IMG/VR virus record: IMGVR_UViG_3300031234_000037
Coordinates: 1-24,763 of that record
Strand: one strand, 5' to 3'
Length of the DNA: 24,763 nucleotides
From: a virus
Shown: in pieces, positions 5,752 through 13,067 of the stretch
Position numbering within the stretch: position 1 is the first letter of the stretch
Layout: every line of letters begins with the position of its first letter
Program-made: the position numbers and the translations under genes
Notes under the pieces: model-generated
What the model saw: only the letters and a program-made list of their open reading frames with translations
The model's database searches: none
What the model was told of the DNA's origin: nothing

Positions 5752-8370
5752 TTAACGGCCAGCTAGCTGCAAGCCATTGTTTGAGTTCCTTCTCTGGAAT
5801 TGCAATGTGGCCTTCTGGATCACGGGCATGAGCGCGGTGGCGAGTTCCTGCTGATTGCCAATGAGCCCGTTGACGGTCAGGTTGAATACCACTGACGCGT
5901 TGCCAGCGCCACCTGCCCCGCCCGCTATGGACCCGTGAGCGCCCGCTGTCATCGCGGAAGCCAGCCGTCCCGCCGCCGCCCCGACAAGGCCCTGGCTGGA
6001 ATCCATGCCGTTGACGAGGCCCTGCGCGAACATCTGCCCCTCGTAATGCGCTTTCTTGCTCGGCGACAGTGACCCGAGCGCACTTTTGACCGCATTGATC
6101 GCCGACTTCGCGATCGACTCAGCCGCCGAGGTGACCGCACCGGCCATTGACTCAATCCCGTGAATGAACCCGAGGATCAGATTCCGGCCCAGGTCGGCCA
6201 TGGTCCCGACGAACCCGGACAGCAGGGCACTGATAACGGAGATGACGCCATGGATGGCATCGGAAGCGAGTTTCTTCAGGTCGGCCCAGGCTTTCGACCA
6301 GTGCCCGGTGATGATGTCGAGGGTCAGTGCGATCGTGTCCCGGACCATGTTCATCGCGAACCGGACGTAGGCCGCGATCACGTTCCAGACAGTCTTAACG
6401 ATGTCGCGGACCAGGCCCCATGCGACCTGCCAGATGTCCACGATGACGGCGAGGCCGATTTTGATGTCCATGACCATGACGGTCATCGCGATCCTGACGA
6501 TCCCGCTGATCAGCGCCCACGCGACCTTGGCGACTTCCTCGATCTCTTTATGGTTCTGCTGCCACCATTTCGTGAACGCCGCGATCTGCTGCTTGATGAA
6601 CGCGAGCGGGCCGTTCACGAACCAGGTGATGACCGCCCCGGCTGCGCGCATCGCCATAGCCCATGCGGCCTTGAAGAAATTGGCTAGGTCGGCAACCGCG
6701 TCCCGTACGGCCTTGCAGTGCTTGTAAAGCTCGTACAGGCCGACGGCGAGGGCAATGACGGCGATCAGAACCCACATCCACGGCTCGGCGTCGGTGATGA
6801 CACCAAGCATCGCCTCAACGCCTTCAAGCATCTTGAACGCGCCGACGAGGACAAGGACAGCCCCGGCCGCAGCGGCGATGACCGGGTATTTCTGCAGCAT
6901 CGTGAAAAACTTCGCCAGCGCGCCGACAATTTTCGTGACGGCAGGCAGCAGGACTTCGCCGAACCTGATGGCCAGAGCGTCAAGAGATGATTTCAGATCT
7001 GCCCATTGCTGGCCGACCGTTTTTTGCGTGTTCGCCCACGCCGCACCGAACTCATTAGCACCAGCGGCGAGTTTCGGGAGTTTGCCCTGCACCCGGCTTA
7101 GCTGATCAACCAGGACACCGATGCCGGCGCCGGCGCGTTTCCCGAAAATGTCGGTGATCTCGCGGCCCCAGTCAGACATGGGGATTTTCGCGGCCTTCAG
7201 GTGGTCAACGAACTCGGCGAGCGCAGCGGTCAGGCCATGGTGTTCCATCGTGTCGCCGAGCTGGGTCATGGACAGATTGAGGCCCGCCAGTTCCGGGGCA
7301 CCTGTTTTGATCGGCGCAAGCATGGCCTGCCACGACATCCGCAGGTCAGTCGCCGCTTTAGCGCCGCGAATATTATTGTCACCAAATGTGTCGAGAGCCG
7401 CGCCGACCTGGTCAAGTGACTGGCCATAAAGTTTGGCGGAAGCCATAATACCGGTGCCCATTGCGGTGACCAGATCCTGCATGGTCATGTCACCCTGGCC
7501 GACAATGGCGTTCAGTGCACCCATCGCCTGGCTGTAGTTCTGCGTGCCCTTGACCCCGGAAACAACCGCTGCGTCAAGCGCGTTCTGCGTGTCGACCAGG
7601 TCTGACCCGCCGACCCGTGCGCCTTCCGCGCCGGTCTTCAGGATCTCCATCGCTTTCGCGCCAGTAATACCGACCGACTCGAAGGATGATTCGACGTGGT
7701 AGAGGGCTTGCGCGAGCGATGTGGGGCTTTCCCCAACCTGCCCGGAGAGTTGCAGGACGGCGTTGCCGAGTCCCTTGATCTTGGACTGGGACACCCCGGC
7801 CTGGGTGTTCAGCATCGTCATCTGGGTCTGGAACTTCGCGGCCTTGTCCACCGAGTAGGCGATGGCGGCACCGACGGCGAGGAACGCCATCTTCGACCCG
7901 GACCCCATCGTGGCCGTTTTAGCGCCGGCACCTTCGGCTGCGGTCCCGGCTTCCCCGCTTGCGACCGCCATCCGGTCAGCGGCCACGGCAGCCTCGTCAA
8001 GGCCAGCGACAGCGGCGTCCGCAGCTTCGGCGAGCCGGTCGATCGCCACTGCGGCGTCATCCGCTGCTACGGCAGTGGCGTCGTTGGCCTCAATGACCCG
8101 TTCCTGGGCTTCCGCGGCTTCGGTGGCGGCGGCGGCGGCGCGTTCCTCCGCCTCGGCTAGCCGTGTCGCAGCTTCTGCTGCTGCGTCATCGCTGGCCGCT
8201 GCCGCTCCGCCGCCAGCCCCGGTTTCGTCGAGGCGGGCTGAGGCTTCCGCCGCGGCGTCGATGGAGGCGGCAAGGTCGTCCGTCGCCGTGATCATCTCTT
8301 CGACGCCGGACAGGTAGGCACTTGCGTTAACGGCAAATTCCTGGACGACGGGCGTGAAGCCACCAGGCAC
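5752..8370 (-). CDS. Tail tape measure protein
   Basis: 872 aa from a GTG at 8370 with GGGGG seven to eight bases upstream; the longest complete gene here. The first ~150 residues are an Ala/Glu/Asp-rich coiled coil. A TP901-type tape-measure core follows (roughly residues 155-430), with KAAKFQTQMTMLNTQAG, SLAQALYHVESSF and GADL-like motifs. A central hydrophobic region has two membrane-like segments (VIAAAAGAVLVLVGA and MWVLIAVIALAVGLYEL). A long amphipathic helical region and a Gly/Asn-rich end follow. The protein sets tail length and occupies the tail lumen before DNA ejection. At about 1.5 angstrom per residue the tail would be near 130 nm, which is an estimate from the family rule. Confidence 0.93.
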   Translation of the reverse strand: MPGGFTPVVQEFAVNASAYLSGVEEMITATDDLAASIDAAAEASARLDETGAGGGAAAASDDAAAEAATRLAEAEERAAAAATEAAEAQERVIEANDATAVAADDAAVAIDRLAEAADAAVAGLDEAAVAADRMAVASGEAGTAAEGAGAKTATMGSGSKMAFLAVGAAIAYSVDKAAKFQTQMTMLNTQAGVSQSKIKGLGNAVLQLSGQVGESPTSLAQALYHVESSFESVGITGAKAMEILKTGAEGARVGGSDLVDTQNALDAAVVSGVKGTQNYSQAMGALNAIVGQGDMTMQDLVTAMGTGIMASAKLYGQSLDQVGAALDTFGDNNIRGAKAATDLRMSWQAMLAPIKTGAPELAGLNLSMTQLGDTMEHHGLTAALAEFVDHLKAAKIPMSDWGREITDIFGKRAGAGIGVLVDQLSRVQGKLPKLAAGANEFGAAWANTQKTVGQQWADLKSSLDALAIRFGEVLLPAVTKIVGALAKFFTMLQKYPVIAAAAGAVLVLVGAFKMLEGVEAMLGVITDAEPWMWVLIAVIALAVGLYELYKHCKAVRDAVADLANFFKAAWAMAMRAAGAVITWFVNGPLAFIKQQIAAFTKWWQQNHKEIEEVAKVAWALISGIVRIAMTVMVMDIKIGLAVIVDIWQVAWGLVRDIVKTVWNVIAAYVRFAMNMVRDTIALTLDIITGHWSKAWADLKKLASDAIHGVISVISALLSGFVGTMADLGRNLILGFIHGIESMAGAVTSAAESIAKSAINAVKSALGSLSPSKKAHYEGQMFAQGLVNGMDSSQGLVGAAAGRLASAMTAGAHGSIAGGAGGAGNASVVFNLTVNGLIGNQQELATALMPVIQKATLQFQRRNSNNGLQLAGR

Positions 8371-8390
8371 GGGGTTTCACCCCCGCACGC

Positions 8391-8873
8391 CTAGAGGTCC
8401 AGTACCGCCTCGAACCCGGAGATGGCCGCCTTCTGCCCGAGCCCCGACTCGATCAGCCGCTCAACGCTGATCTTCATCCACGGCCTCGGGGGGATTGTCA
8501 CCTGCGGCCCGAAGAACCCTGCGGTCGGATTCCCGAGCTGCGGGAAGTTCTTCGCGCGGATCGTCGCCCCGAACTCCTGCACGGCGGCGTAGATGATGAC
8601 CGACCCGAGCGCCTGCGACCACGTAGCAGGCCCCGTGGGCGCGGCCGGGGTGCGTGCCACCGACCGCCGCAGCGCCCCGGAGATGAGCCCTGGCGGCCCT
8701 CCTGGCGGGTTGGGTGTCGGCGTCCCCAGCGCGTGCGCCCCCGTGGACAGGGTCAGCTTGGTCATCGTTTCCCCCGCACGGGAGAGGGCTTGCACGCTTG
8801 CCCGTGGCGCGTCGGATTCCACCTTGGCAGCGACGGCCCGCAGGCGGTCAGCGACTTCCTGGGCGGCGTTCAC
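8391..8873 (-). CDS. HK97 gp10-like tail completion / minor tail protein
   Basis: 160 aa, GTG at 8873 with GGGAGG six bases upstream. The helical N-terminus (AAQEVADRLRAVAAKVESDAPRASVQALS), the middle LISGALRRSV block, YAAVQEFGATI and the C-terminal IPPRPWMK match the HK97 gp10 family. These proteins help complete the head-proximal tail or join tail to head. The position between the chaperone pair and the tape measure gene is unusual, because gp10-like genes normally sit next to the tail terminator and upstream of the major tail gene. A plus-strand moron island starts 33 bases upstream of this start, back to back. Confidence 0.75.
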   Translation of the reverse strand: MNAAQEVADRLRAVAAKVESDAPRASVQALSRAGETMTKLTLSTGAHALGTPTPNPPGGPPGLISGALRRSVARTPAAPTGPATWSQALGSVIIYAAVQEFGATIRAKNFPQLGNPTAGFFGPQVTIPPRPWMKISVERLIESGLGQKAAISGFEAVLDL

Positions 8874-8893
8874 CGGGAACCTCCCGGGTGCGG

Positions 8894-8905
8894 CATGATC
8901 AGGGG
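8894..8905 (+). promoter_or_regulatory. Leaderless-type promoter -10 (CATGAT) of island 1
   Basis: CATGAT at 8894-8899 is followed by exactly six bases and then the ATG at 8906. It fits NANNNT, a relaxed form of the actinobacterial TANNNT -10. No Shine-Dalgarno exists between it and the start. The same spacing recurs at 14431, 15430 and 20863. Confidence 0.6.
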
Positions 8906-9094
8906 ATGAGCGAATCTCTTGGCTGGCTGGTCCAGTTGACGTGCTGCGGCCGGGACAATGGCACCTACGGCACGCGCACTTGGCAGGAGGCCGACGACTT
9001 TCGGGAGATTTACCTGTCGGCCCCTGGCCATGACCGGTCAGCGATCATCGTGACGGGCTCTGATGACCTAACCAGCGGGATGGTCTGGGCGTGA
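8906..9094 (+). CDS. Small plus-strand protein, 62 aa, unknown
   Basis: The ATG at 8906 lies six bases after a CATGAT hexamer, with no ribosome-binding site, so a leaderless mRNA is likely. The product MSESLGWLVQLTCCG... carries a CC pair, a TWQEADDFRE helix and an AIIVTGSDD strand. I do not recognise the family. The stop overlaps the next start as GTGA. The gene is divergent from the gp10-like gene and antisense to any late transcript passing from the chaperone genes to the tape measure gene. It is probably a small accessory (moron) gene. Confidence 0.72.
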   Translation: MSESLGWLVQLTCCGRDNGTYGTRTWQEADDFREIYLSAPGHDRSAIIVTGSDDLTSGMVWA

Positions 9095-9534
9095 CGCCAG
9101 CGGCACGGAGCGCGGCGGAAGCCGTTGAGCGGATTGCCCGTGAGCGAGGCTGGGGCATTGGCGAATACGCAGCGCGGCTCATGGCCGAAGCGGCGTGCTC
9201 GTTCTACGACGACGTGGTGACAGGCAGGCGGATCGCTCACCGGCCGCAGTGGGAGCATCCGGGGTACCGCGACCACCTGCGGCAGCACATGCGGCGCGAC
9301 CTGCTGGATCTGATCACCCGCCAGGGCTACGTGCCCATCGCACTACCGCACGAGGAAGTCAGGTTCGTGACGGGCGGCATCCTTGACCCTGGGAACCAGC
9401 ACGAGGTGCCCGAGTCGGCCGACTGGCAGACAGTCGTCGTGACCCTGGAATGCCCCGTGCGCAGGCCACCGGTTGATCGCGCCGACGCAGTGAAGGCCGG
9501 CCTGCTCAACGGTCCCGCACCGCACGATCAGTGA
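9091..9534 (+). CDS. Plus-strand hypothetical protein, 147 aa
   Basis: GTG at 9091 overlaps the TGA of the upstream 62 aa gene, so translation is probably coupled. The product is soluble and mostly helical in its first two thirds (ERIARERGWGIGEYAARLMAEAA; RDHLRQHMRRDLLDLITRQ). A strand-rich part follows, ending with a polar tail. It has no clear catalytic motif or membrane segment and no family I can name. Its TGA lies six bases before the stop of the convergent tail chaperone gene. With the 62 aa gene it forms a two-gene leaderless island. Confidence 0.75.
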   Translation: MTPAARSAAEAVERIARERGWGIGEYAARLMAEAACSFYDDVVTGRRIAHRPQWEHPGYRDHLRQHMRRDLLDLITRQGYVPIALPHEEVRFVTGGILDPGNQHEVPESADWQTVVVTLECPVRRPPVDRADAVKAGLLNGPAPHDQ

Positions 9535-9540
9535 GTCCGG

Positions 9541-10181
9541 CTAACGGCTGCGCCTCCGCACGTGATCCGCCTCGCACTTGCGCCGGATACCGGAGATGTC
9601 CATGCAGTACCGCTGCACGTACGGCGGTGTTTCTTGCAGCGCCTTCCACGACCAGCCCATTTCCTTCATCAATTCGTAGTGAACCCACTCTTGCGGCGGC
9701 GGGACGTTCCCCGACCATGTCCCGTCGTAGATGGACTCACACGGGCCTAGGACGGTGTCCCAGTACCCTCCTGGCTCGCCGGGGTCCGCGGAGGGTTTAT
9801 GCCGGCCGCCATTTCTTCCATCAGCCGGGTCAGGATCACCGACGGCAGCTTGGCCACGGTAGCGGCGGTGACGGGTGCCTGCGGCAGGAGTACGGGCACC
9901 GACACGTCTTCCCCGGCGGCGTTGAGTTCGGGCATCACGCTGGCGTCGTACACATGCCAGCCGACGATGAGGCGGGCGAGGGTGGCGTACCCGGAGCGGG
10001 TGGCGGCGTCCGTGTCAGTGGGGGTGCCGTCCGGGCCGAGGGTGATCTCCTCGGCGTCCTTGCCGCGCATCTCGTCCAGCGGGACAAGGCGGGGGTTGCG
10101 CATCGTGACCCAGATCTTGTCTTCCGGGTCGTCGCTGAGGTCGTCGAAGGTCAGGGTGATGACCCGGTTGGCATATGGAAT
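9541..10181 (-). CDS. Tail assembly chaperone, long form by -1 frameshift (gpG-T type)
   Basis: Translation starting at 10181, slipping -1 at 9798-9792 and continuing in the shifted frame to a TAG at 9541 gives about 213 aa. The extension reads KPSADPGEPGGYWDTV and onward, with TWSGNVPPPQEW, ELMKEMGWSW and a Cys/Arg-rich end. This is plausible coding sequence that would otherwise have no start of its own. Long and short chaperone forms encoded between the major tail and tape measure genes are general in long-tailed phages, where they coat the tape measure protein during assembly. The gp10-like gene and a plus-strand island lie between this pair and the tape measure gene. Confidence 0.8.
9747..10181 (-). 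CDS. Tail assembly chaperone, short form (gpG type)
   Basis: The short form ends at a TAG at 9747. The frame upstream of the first ATG (10103) clearly codes on: PYANRVITLTFDDLSDD. No ATG, GTG or TTG lies in frame before it, though AGGGGG lies six bases before an ATT at 10181, so I take ATT as the start, giving 144 aa. If only ATG is accepted the product is 118 aa. It follows the major tail protein gene directly. The sequence is mixed helix and loop, with acidic N-terminal and Pro/Thr-rich C-terminal parts, as expected for this class. Confidence 0.75.
   Translation of the reverse strand: MPYANRVITLTFDDLSDDPEDKIWVTMRNPRLVPLDEMRGKDAEEITLGPDGTPTDTDAATRSGYATLARLIVGWHVYDASVMPELNAAGEDVSVPVLLPQAPVTAATVAKLPSVILTRLMEEMAAGINPPRTPASQEGTGTPS
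9792..9798 (-). other. -1 ribosomal frameshift slippery heptamer A AAC CCT
   Basis: On the minus strand the zero frame reads ATA AAC CCT. The seven bases A AAC CCT fit X XXY YYZ exactly, so both tRNAs can re-pair as AAA CCC after a -1 slip. It lies 15 codons before the zero-frame stop, and an AGGAGGG about 25 bases downstream could stimulate slippage. It joins the two chaperone frames. Confidence 0.8.
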
Positions 10182-10221
10182 GGCGTACCCCCTACTGGTG
10201 TGACGGTGTGGTAACGCTCTG

Positions 10222-11397
10222 TCAGTACGCAGTGGCGACGCTGTTGATCAAGGAAACGGACGCCACGCCACCATCGGTGGTGTTGTTGATCCCTGAGATG
10301 CCGTAGTCCGCCTGGACGTATGGCTGCCCCAGGTCACGCTTGGCGCTCGTGTACCCCGACTGGCTCATCGTGATCGCCATCACCGCCCCCCCCGACGTGA
10401 CCGGCTGGGACAGGGTGTGAACGGTCGGGAGCTGGTTGGCCTGGATGTACAGGTTCACGTCCGCCGAGTTCTCGAAGATCGCCTTGTACGTGCCGTCCAC
10501 TTCCAGCGGCCCGGGGAACACCTCCCGCGGCGCCTGCAATCCCGTGGACGAGAAGATGGGCTCCGTGGCGCGTTTGAGGGTGATGTCGAAGCTGATGCCC
10601 CGCGTGGACGCCGCCCCCCCGTTGGTGACGGTCCAGCTCCAGCCGACGACCGGCTGAGCGGCGCTCGCCGCGTACGCGAACGTGGCCTCCGCGACGCTCG
10701 GGAACCCCATGAACTTCGGGGACATGGTCACGAAGCCCTTGGTGTCAATCTTGATCTGCATGTCACTGCACACCTGGCCGGGCCAGCCCAATTGGTCGGC
10801 GCCGTCGTCGGTGGTGAACGAGTAGGTGGGCCACACGGTGGTGAAGGTGCGGTTCTGCGTGAAGACGTGCGTGGACTGGGAGATCACGCTCCCCCCGGCG
10901 GCGGTGTGCGCGTACTTCGCCGAGTTGAACCCGGAGCCGCCCCCGGTGACGATCGGCGCGATGTAAGGCCCGGAGCCGGTGACCGTGCCGATCTTCACGT
11001 ACTCCAGGTGAGCCCCGGCAGTGTCCGAGATCTGCAGGACCGAGTTCGACGGCACTGTCGCGGTGAGCGACAGGGACGTGGCGTTGATCAGCGAGTTCGT
11101 GGTGAGTGTGGTGGACACGCCGGCGGTGACCGTGTCCGGGCCGATCATCGCCCGCAGGAAATGCCCCGTAATGTCAGCATACGCGTTGACTTCCAAATCC
11201 CATGTCGTGTGCCACGGGCCGCCTTGCAGGCCGGTCAGCACCGTGTCCGAGGCACGCACCGACTCGTCCCGCAGCTGGGCGATGTCATCTGTGAACGAGG
11301 CGGTGGTGAACGGGATCGACACCGTGGGGACGGTGTAGGTGTACTGGGTGGACTCCTTGCCCATGCCCAGTTTTACGAGCCTGCTGAGAAAGGTCAT
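10222..11397 (-). CDS. Major tail (tube) protein
   Basis: 391 aa, ATG at 11397 overlapping the TGA of the upstream 81 aa gene, with AGGAG eight bases upstream. The N-terminal SIPFTTASFTDDIAQLRDESVR and DLEVNAYADITGHFLRAMIG blocks, a strand-rich centre, and a C-terminal TLKRATEPIFSSTG region that makes a tube-like beta fold support a tail tube protein. So does its position just before the frameshifted chaperone pair. It is longer than minimal tube proteins (about 200-250 aa). The repeat of Thr/Ser/Gly strands around residues 90-165 suggests an inserted decoration domain. Confidence 0.85.
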   Translation of the reverse strand: MTFLSRLVKLGMGKESTQYTYTVPTVSIPFTTASFTDDIAQLRDESVRASDTVLTGLQGGPWHTTWDLEVNAYADITGHFLRAMIGPDTVTAGVSTTLTTNSLINATSLSLTATVPSNSVLQISDTAGAHLEYVKIGTVTGSGPYIAPIVTGGGSGFNSAKYAHTAAGGSVISQSTHVFTQNRTFTTVWPTYSFTTDDGADQLGWPGQVCSDMQIKIDTKGFVTMSPKFMGFPSVAEATFAYAASAAQPVVGWSWTVTNGGAASTRGISFDITLKRATEPIFSSTGLQAPREVFPGPLEVDGTYKAIFENSADVNLYIQANQLPTVHTLSQPVTSGGAVMAITMSQSGYTSAKRDLGQPYVQADYGISGINNTTDGGVASVSLINSVATAY

Positions 11398-11633
11398 GCG
11401 GAGGTCTCCTCAGCGTTCGCGTCCTGCTCGGTGTCCGCTGGCGTGGTGCCGCTGACCTGCCCAGACTCGATTTCGGCCCCTGTTTTGCCCTCGCCGCTGT
11501 CCGCGTCTTTGTCCGCGTCCAGGTCCACGCAGCCGGCGATCAGGACGTCGTGCTCGAACGTCTCGTACGGGCCGATCGTCCGGCCGAGGTCAAGGCTGTT
11601 GAGCGGGTAGGCGCTGTTGCTCTGCTGGCGCAC
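11394..11633 (-). CDS. Small acidic protein upstream of major tail gene, 79 aa
   Basis: GGAGG at 11639-11643 sits five bases before the GTG at 11633 but overlaps an earlier in-frame GTG at 11639, so I start at 11633. The product has an ordered N-terminus (LNSLDLGRTIGPYETFEHDVLIAGC) and a disordered Asp/Glu-rich C-terminal half. Its stop overlaps the major tail protein start as ATGA, implying coupled synthesis. Small proteins in this slot are common in actinophages, but I know no assigned role. A divergent plus-strand island starts 36 bases upstream. Confidence 0.8.
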   Translation of the reverse strand: MRQQSNSAYPLNSLDLGRTIGPYETFEHDVLIAGCVDLDADKDADSGEGKTGAEIESGQVSGTTPADTEQDANAEETSA

Positions 11634-11655
11634 GGGCACCTCCGGGTTGGCTGGG

Positions 11656-11668
11656 TAAGGTGGCGTGC
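11656..11668 (+). promoter_or_regulatory. Leaderless-type promoter -10 (TAAGGT) of island 2
   Basis: TAAGGT at 11656-11661 is a full TANNNT match. Seven bases separate it from the ATG at 11669, and no Shine-Dalgarno is present. It overlaps the leader of the divergent 79 aa virion gene. Confidence 0.6.
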
Positions 11669-11779
11669 ATGGCTGACGACCGCAGGTGGTGGCAGCACTT
11701 GCCCCCGTGCGTGAGGTGCGGGCTAAGCCACGTCCTCACCGACTGCCGCGCACGGCTGCCGTGGGAGGTCGCCCGGTGA
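11669..11779 (+). CDS. Cys-containing microprotein, 36 aa
   Basis: ATG at 11669, just after a TANNNT hexamer, leads a 36 aa frame (MADDRRWWQHLPP then CVRC and a third Cys near the end). It stops at a TGA overlapping the GTG of the next gene (GTGA). CxxC plus another Cys and a His could bind a metal. Coupling by overlap to two downstream plus-strand genes and the promoter position support its reality, but short length makes it uncertain. It may instead act mainly as a leader peptide for the island. Confidence 0.6.
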   Translation: MADDRRWWQHLPPCVRCGLSHVLTDCRARLPWEVAR

Positions 11780-12120
11780 GCGAGATGGGCGACCTTGATG
11801 ACGCGCTCGGCCGGCAATACGAACTCCTGGCCGGCCTTGGCGCGAAAGTCCGCAGGGTCCGCCGTCAGGCTCTGGTCGCGCTGGTCATAGGGTGGGCGGC
11901 CACGATCGCGGCGATTGCCATCCCGCCTTACTGGCCCGATGGCTGGATACTCCTGTTCGCACTGCCAGTCCTTGGCATCTCAACCGCGCTGTACGTCGCG
12001 GCGAGCCGGGCGCATAAGCGTGACCGCGCCAGAGCGTGCCGGTGCTCACATCTGGACGACGAGTTCACGCCCGCCTACCACCTGTGGTGCCCGGTCCACG
12101 GTGCAGGTGACCGGCCATGA
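11776..12120 (+). CDS. Two-helix membrane protein with Cys/His tail, 114 aa
   Basis: GTG at 11776 overlaps the previous stop; the TGA overlaps the next start as ATGA. The N-terminal 30 residues are polar and basic. Two transmembrane helices follow (about 32-50 and 57-76), joined by PPYWPDGW. The C-terminal tail has C88, C90, H92, C105 and H108, which could form a zinc site on the cytoplasmic face. The protein is not homologous to virion proteins that I know. A membrane location in the infected cell or lysogen fits an accessory role such as superinfection exclusion, which is a guess. Confidence 0.78.
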   Translation: MSEMGDLDDALGRQYELLAGLGAKVRRVRRQALVALVIGWAATIAAIAIPPYWPDGWILLFALPVLGISTALYVAASRAHKRDRARACRCSHLDDEFTPAYHLWCPVHGAGDRP

Positions 12121-12554
12121 GCGAGGCCGTGGCGTGGCTGCGGCAGGTCATCGAGGGCGACAAGGTGCTAGCCGAGACGGCGGCCGATGGCAGTGATGGC
12201 CACTGGTGGCGGCGCATGGACACCTACGTAGATGGGACGTCCTACCCGGTCGGCCACCTGATCAGCGACGAGGACCCCTATGGCATGTCGGAGCCCGTGG
12301 TCTACGACGAGGGGCGGCCGAACGAGGCGCAGTTCGAGCACATCGCCTGCCATGACCCGCGCAATGCCATCGCTGACTGCGAGGCGAAGCTGGGCATCCT
12401 CGGCCTGTATGACCTCTGGGCCGCAGAACCAGCGGACCGTCCGGCGCTAGGGGCAGCGGTCTGCGCGATCAGTGATGCTGTGGGCCATCTCGCCAGCGCC
12501 TACAAGTACCGCGAGGGCTACGCCGAGCACTGGGGCGCGACCGTCAGCCATTAA
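12117..12554 (+). CDS. DUF6221-type protein, 145 aa
   Basis: ATG at 12117, coupled to the membrane protein gene. The layout fits the DUF6221 family of actinobacteria and their phages: an N-terminal VAWLRQVIEGDKVLAETA helix, a central HIACHDPRNAIADCEAKLGIL block and a C-terminal VGHLASAYKYREGYAEHW. The HDP...CEAK segment and the end pattern (aliphatic - A.-Y - .Y.E.W) are the signature parts. Function is unknown. The gene ends 11 bases inside the 3' end of the convergent tail terminator gene (12544). It is the third gene of a coupled plus-strand island. Confidence 0.82.
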   Translation: MSEAVAWLRQVIEGDKVLAETAADGSDGHWWRRMDTYVDGTSYPVGHLISDEDPYGMSEPVVYDEGRPNEAQFEHIACHDPRNAIADCEAKLGILGLYDLWAAEPADRPALGAAVCAISDAVGHLASAYKYREGYAEHWGATVSH

Positions 12555-13059
12555 GTTCGTCGTCATCGATCCGGTACGTAACGGTCGCCCTGAGCGCCTT
12601 GCTCGCGTCGATGGACTGCTCGGCGTCCCCGAACCTGACGACGGGCGGCGGCGATTCCGGCACCTGCCCGGCGGACAGGAACGACCCGCCATGAGTCTTG
12701 TCCCCGAGCGGCCCTCGTATCCGCTGGATCAGCAGCTCGATCGCGGAGTCCAGTGCCTGCTGCTCGTTCTCGGCCAGCGGTGAGGATGTCTGCCGTACGG
12801 GCCAGATGATCTGCAGGACGATCTCATGCTGCGGCCGGTAACGCTGCGACAGGGGGTGCTGGTCCTCGAACCCGGAGCGGGTCACGTACAACTGCGGGAC
12901 CTGGGTGTGCGGTGTGCGCGCCCAGTACGACTGGATCACGCCGAACGGGCCGCCATTCGCCGCCAGCAGCGACGGGAGCGCGTCGGTGGCGTTGCGCAGC
13001 CACGCCGTCTCACGGGTGACAACCGTGTCGGTGCCGGTGGAGGCGACTCCGGTAGCCAC
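12544..13059 (-). CDS. Tail terminator / tail completion protein candidate
   Basis: I start at the GTG at 13059 (AGGGAG four bases upstream). A longer in-frame start at 13233 would run across the upstream zinc-ribbon gene. 171 aa with a helix-strand layout and the pattern IVLQIIWPV, ALDSAIELLIQRIRG, then DKTHGGSFLS. I associate this with tail terminator proteins of actinophages. These form a ring on the head-proximal tail end and stop tube growth. The position after the connector group and before the major tail gene agrees. The 3' end overlaps the DUF6221 gene by 11 bases on the other strand. Confidence 0.62.
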   Translation of the reverse strand: MATGVASTGTDTVVTRETAWLRNATDALPSLLAANGGPFGVIQSYWARTPHTQVPQLYVTRSGFEDQHPLSQRYRPQHEIVLQIIWPVRQTSSPLAENEQQALDSAIELLIQRIRGPLGDKTHGGSFLSAGQVPESPPPVVRFGDAEQSIDASKALRATVTYRIDDDELNG

Positions 13060-13067
13060 GGCGCTCC

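Noticed and set aside
9800-9830. GGAAGAA as the frameshift site
   Set aside because: It does not fit X XXY YYZ in the zero frame; A AAC CCT at 9798-9792 does.
10417-11610. Plus-strand open frame of 397 codons over the major tail protein
   Set aside because: Arg/Gly/Asp/His-rich composition typical of a GC shadow; the minus strand codes a plausible major tail protein there.
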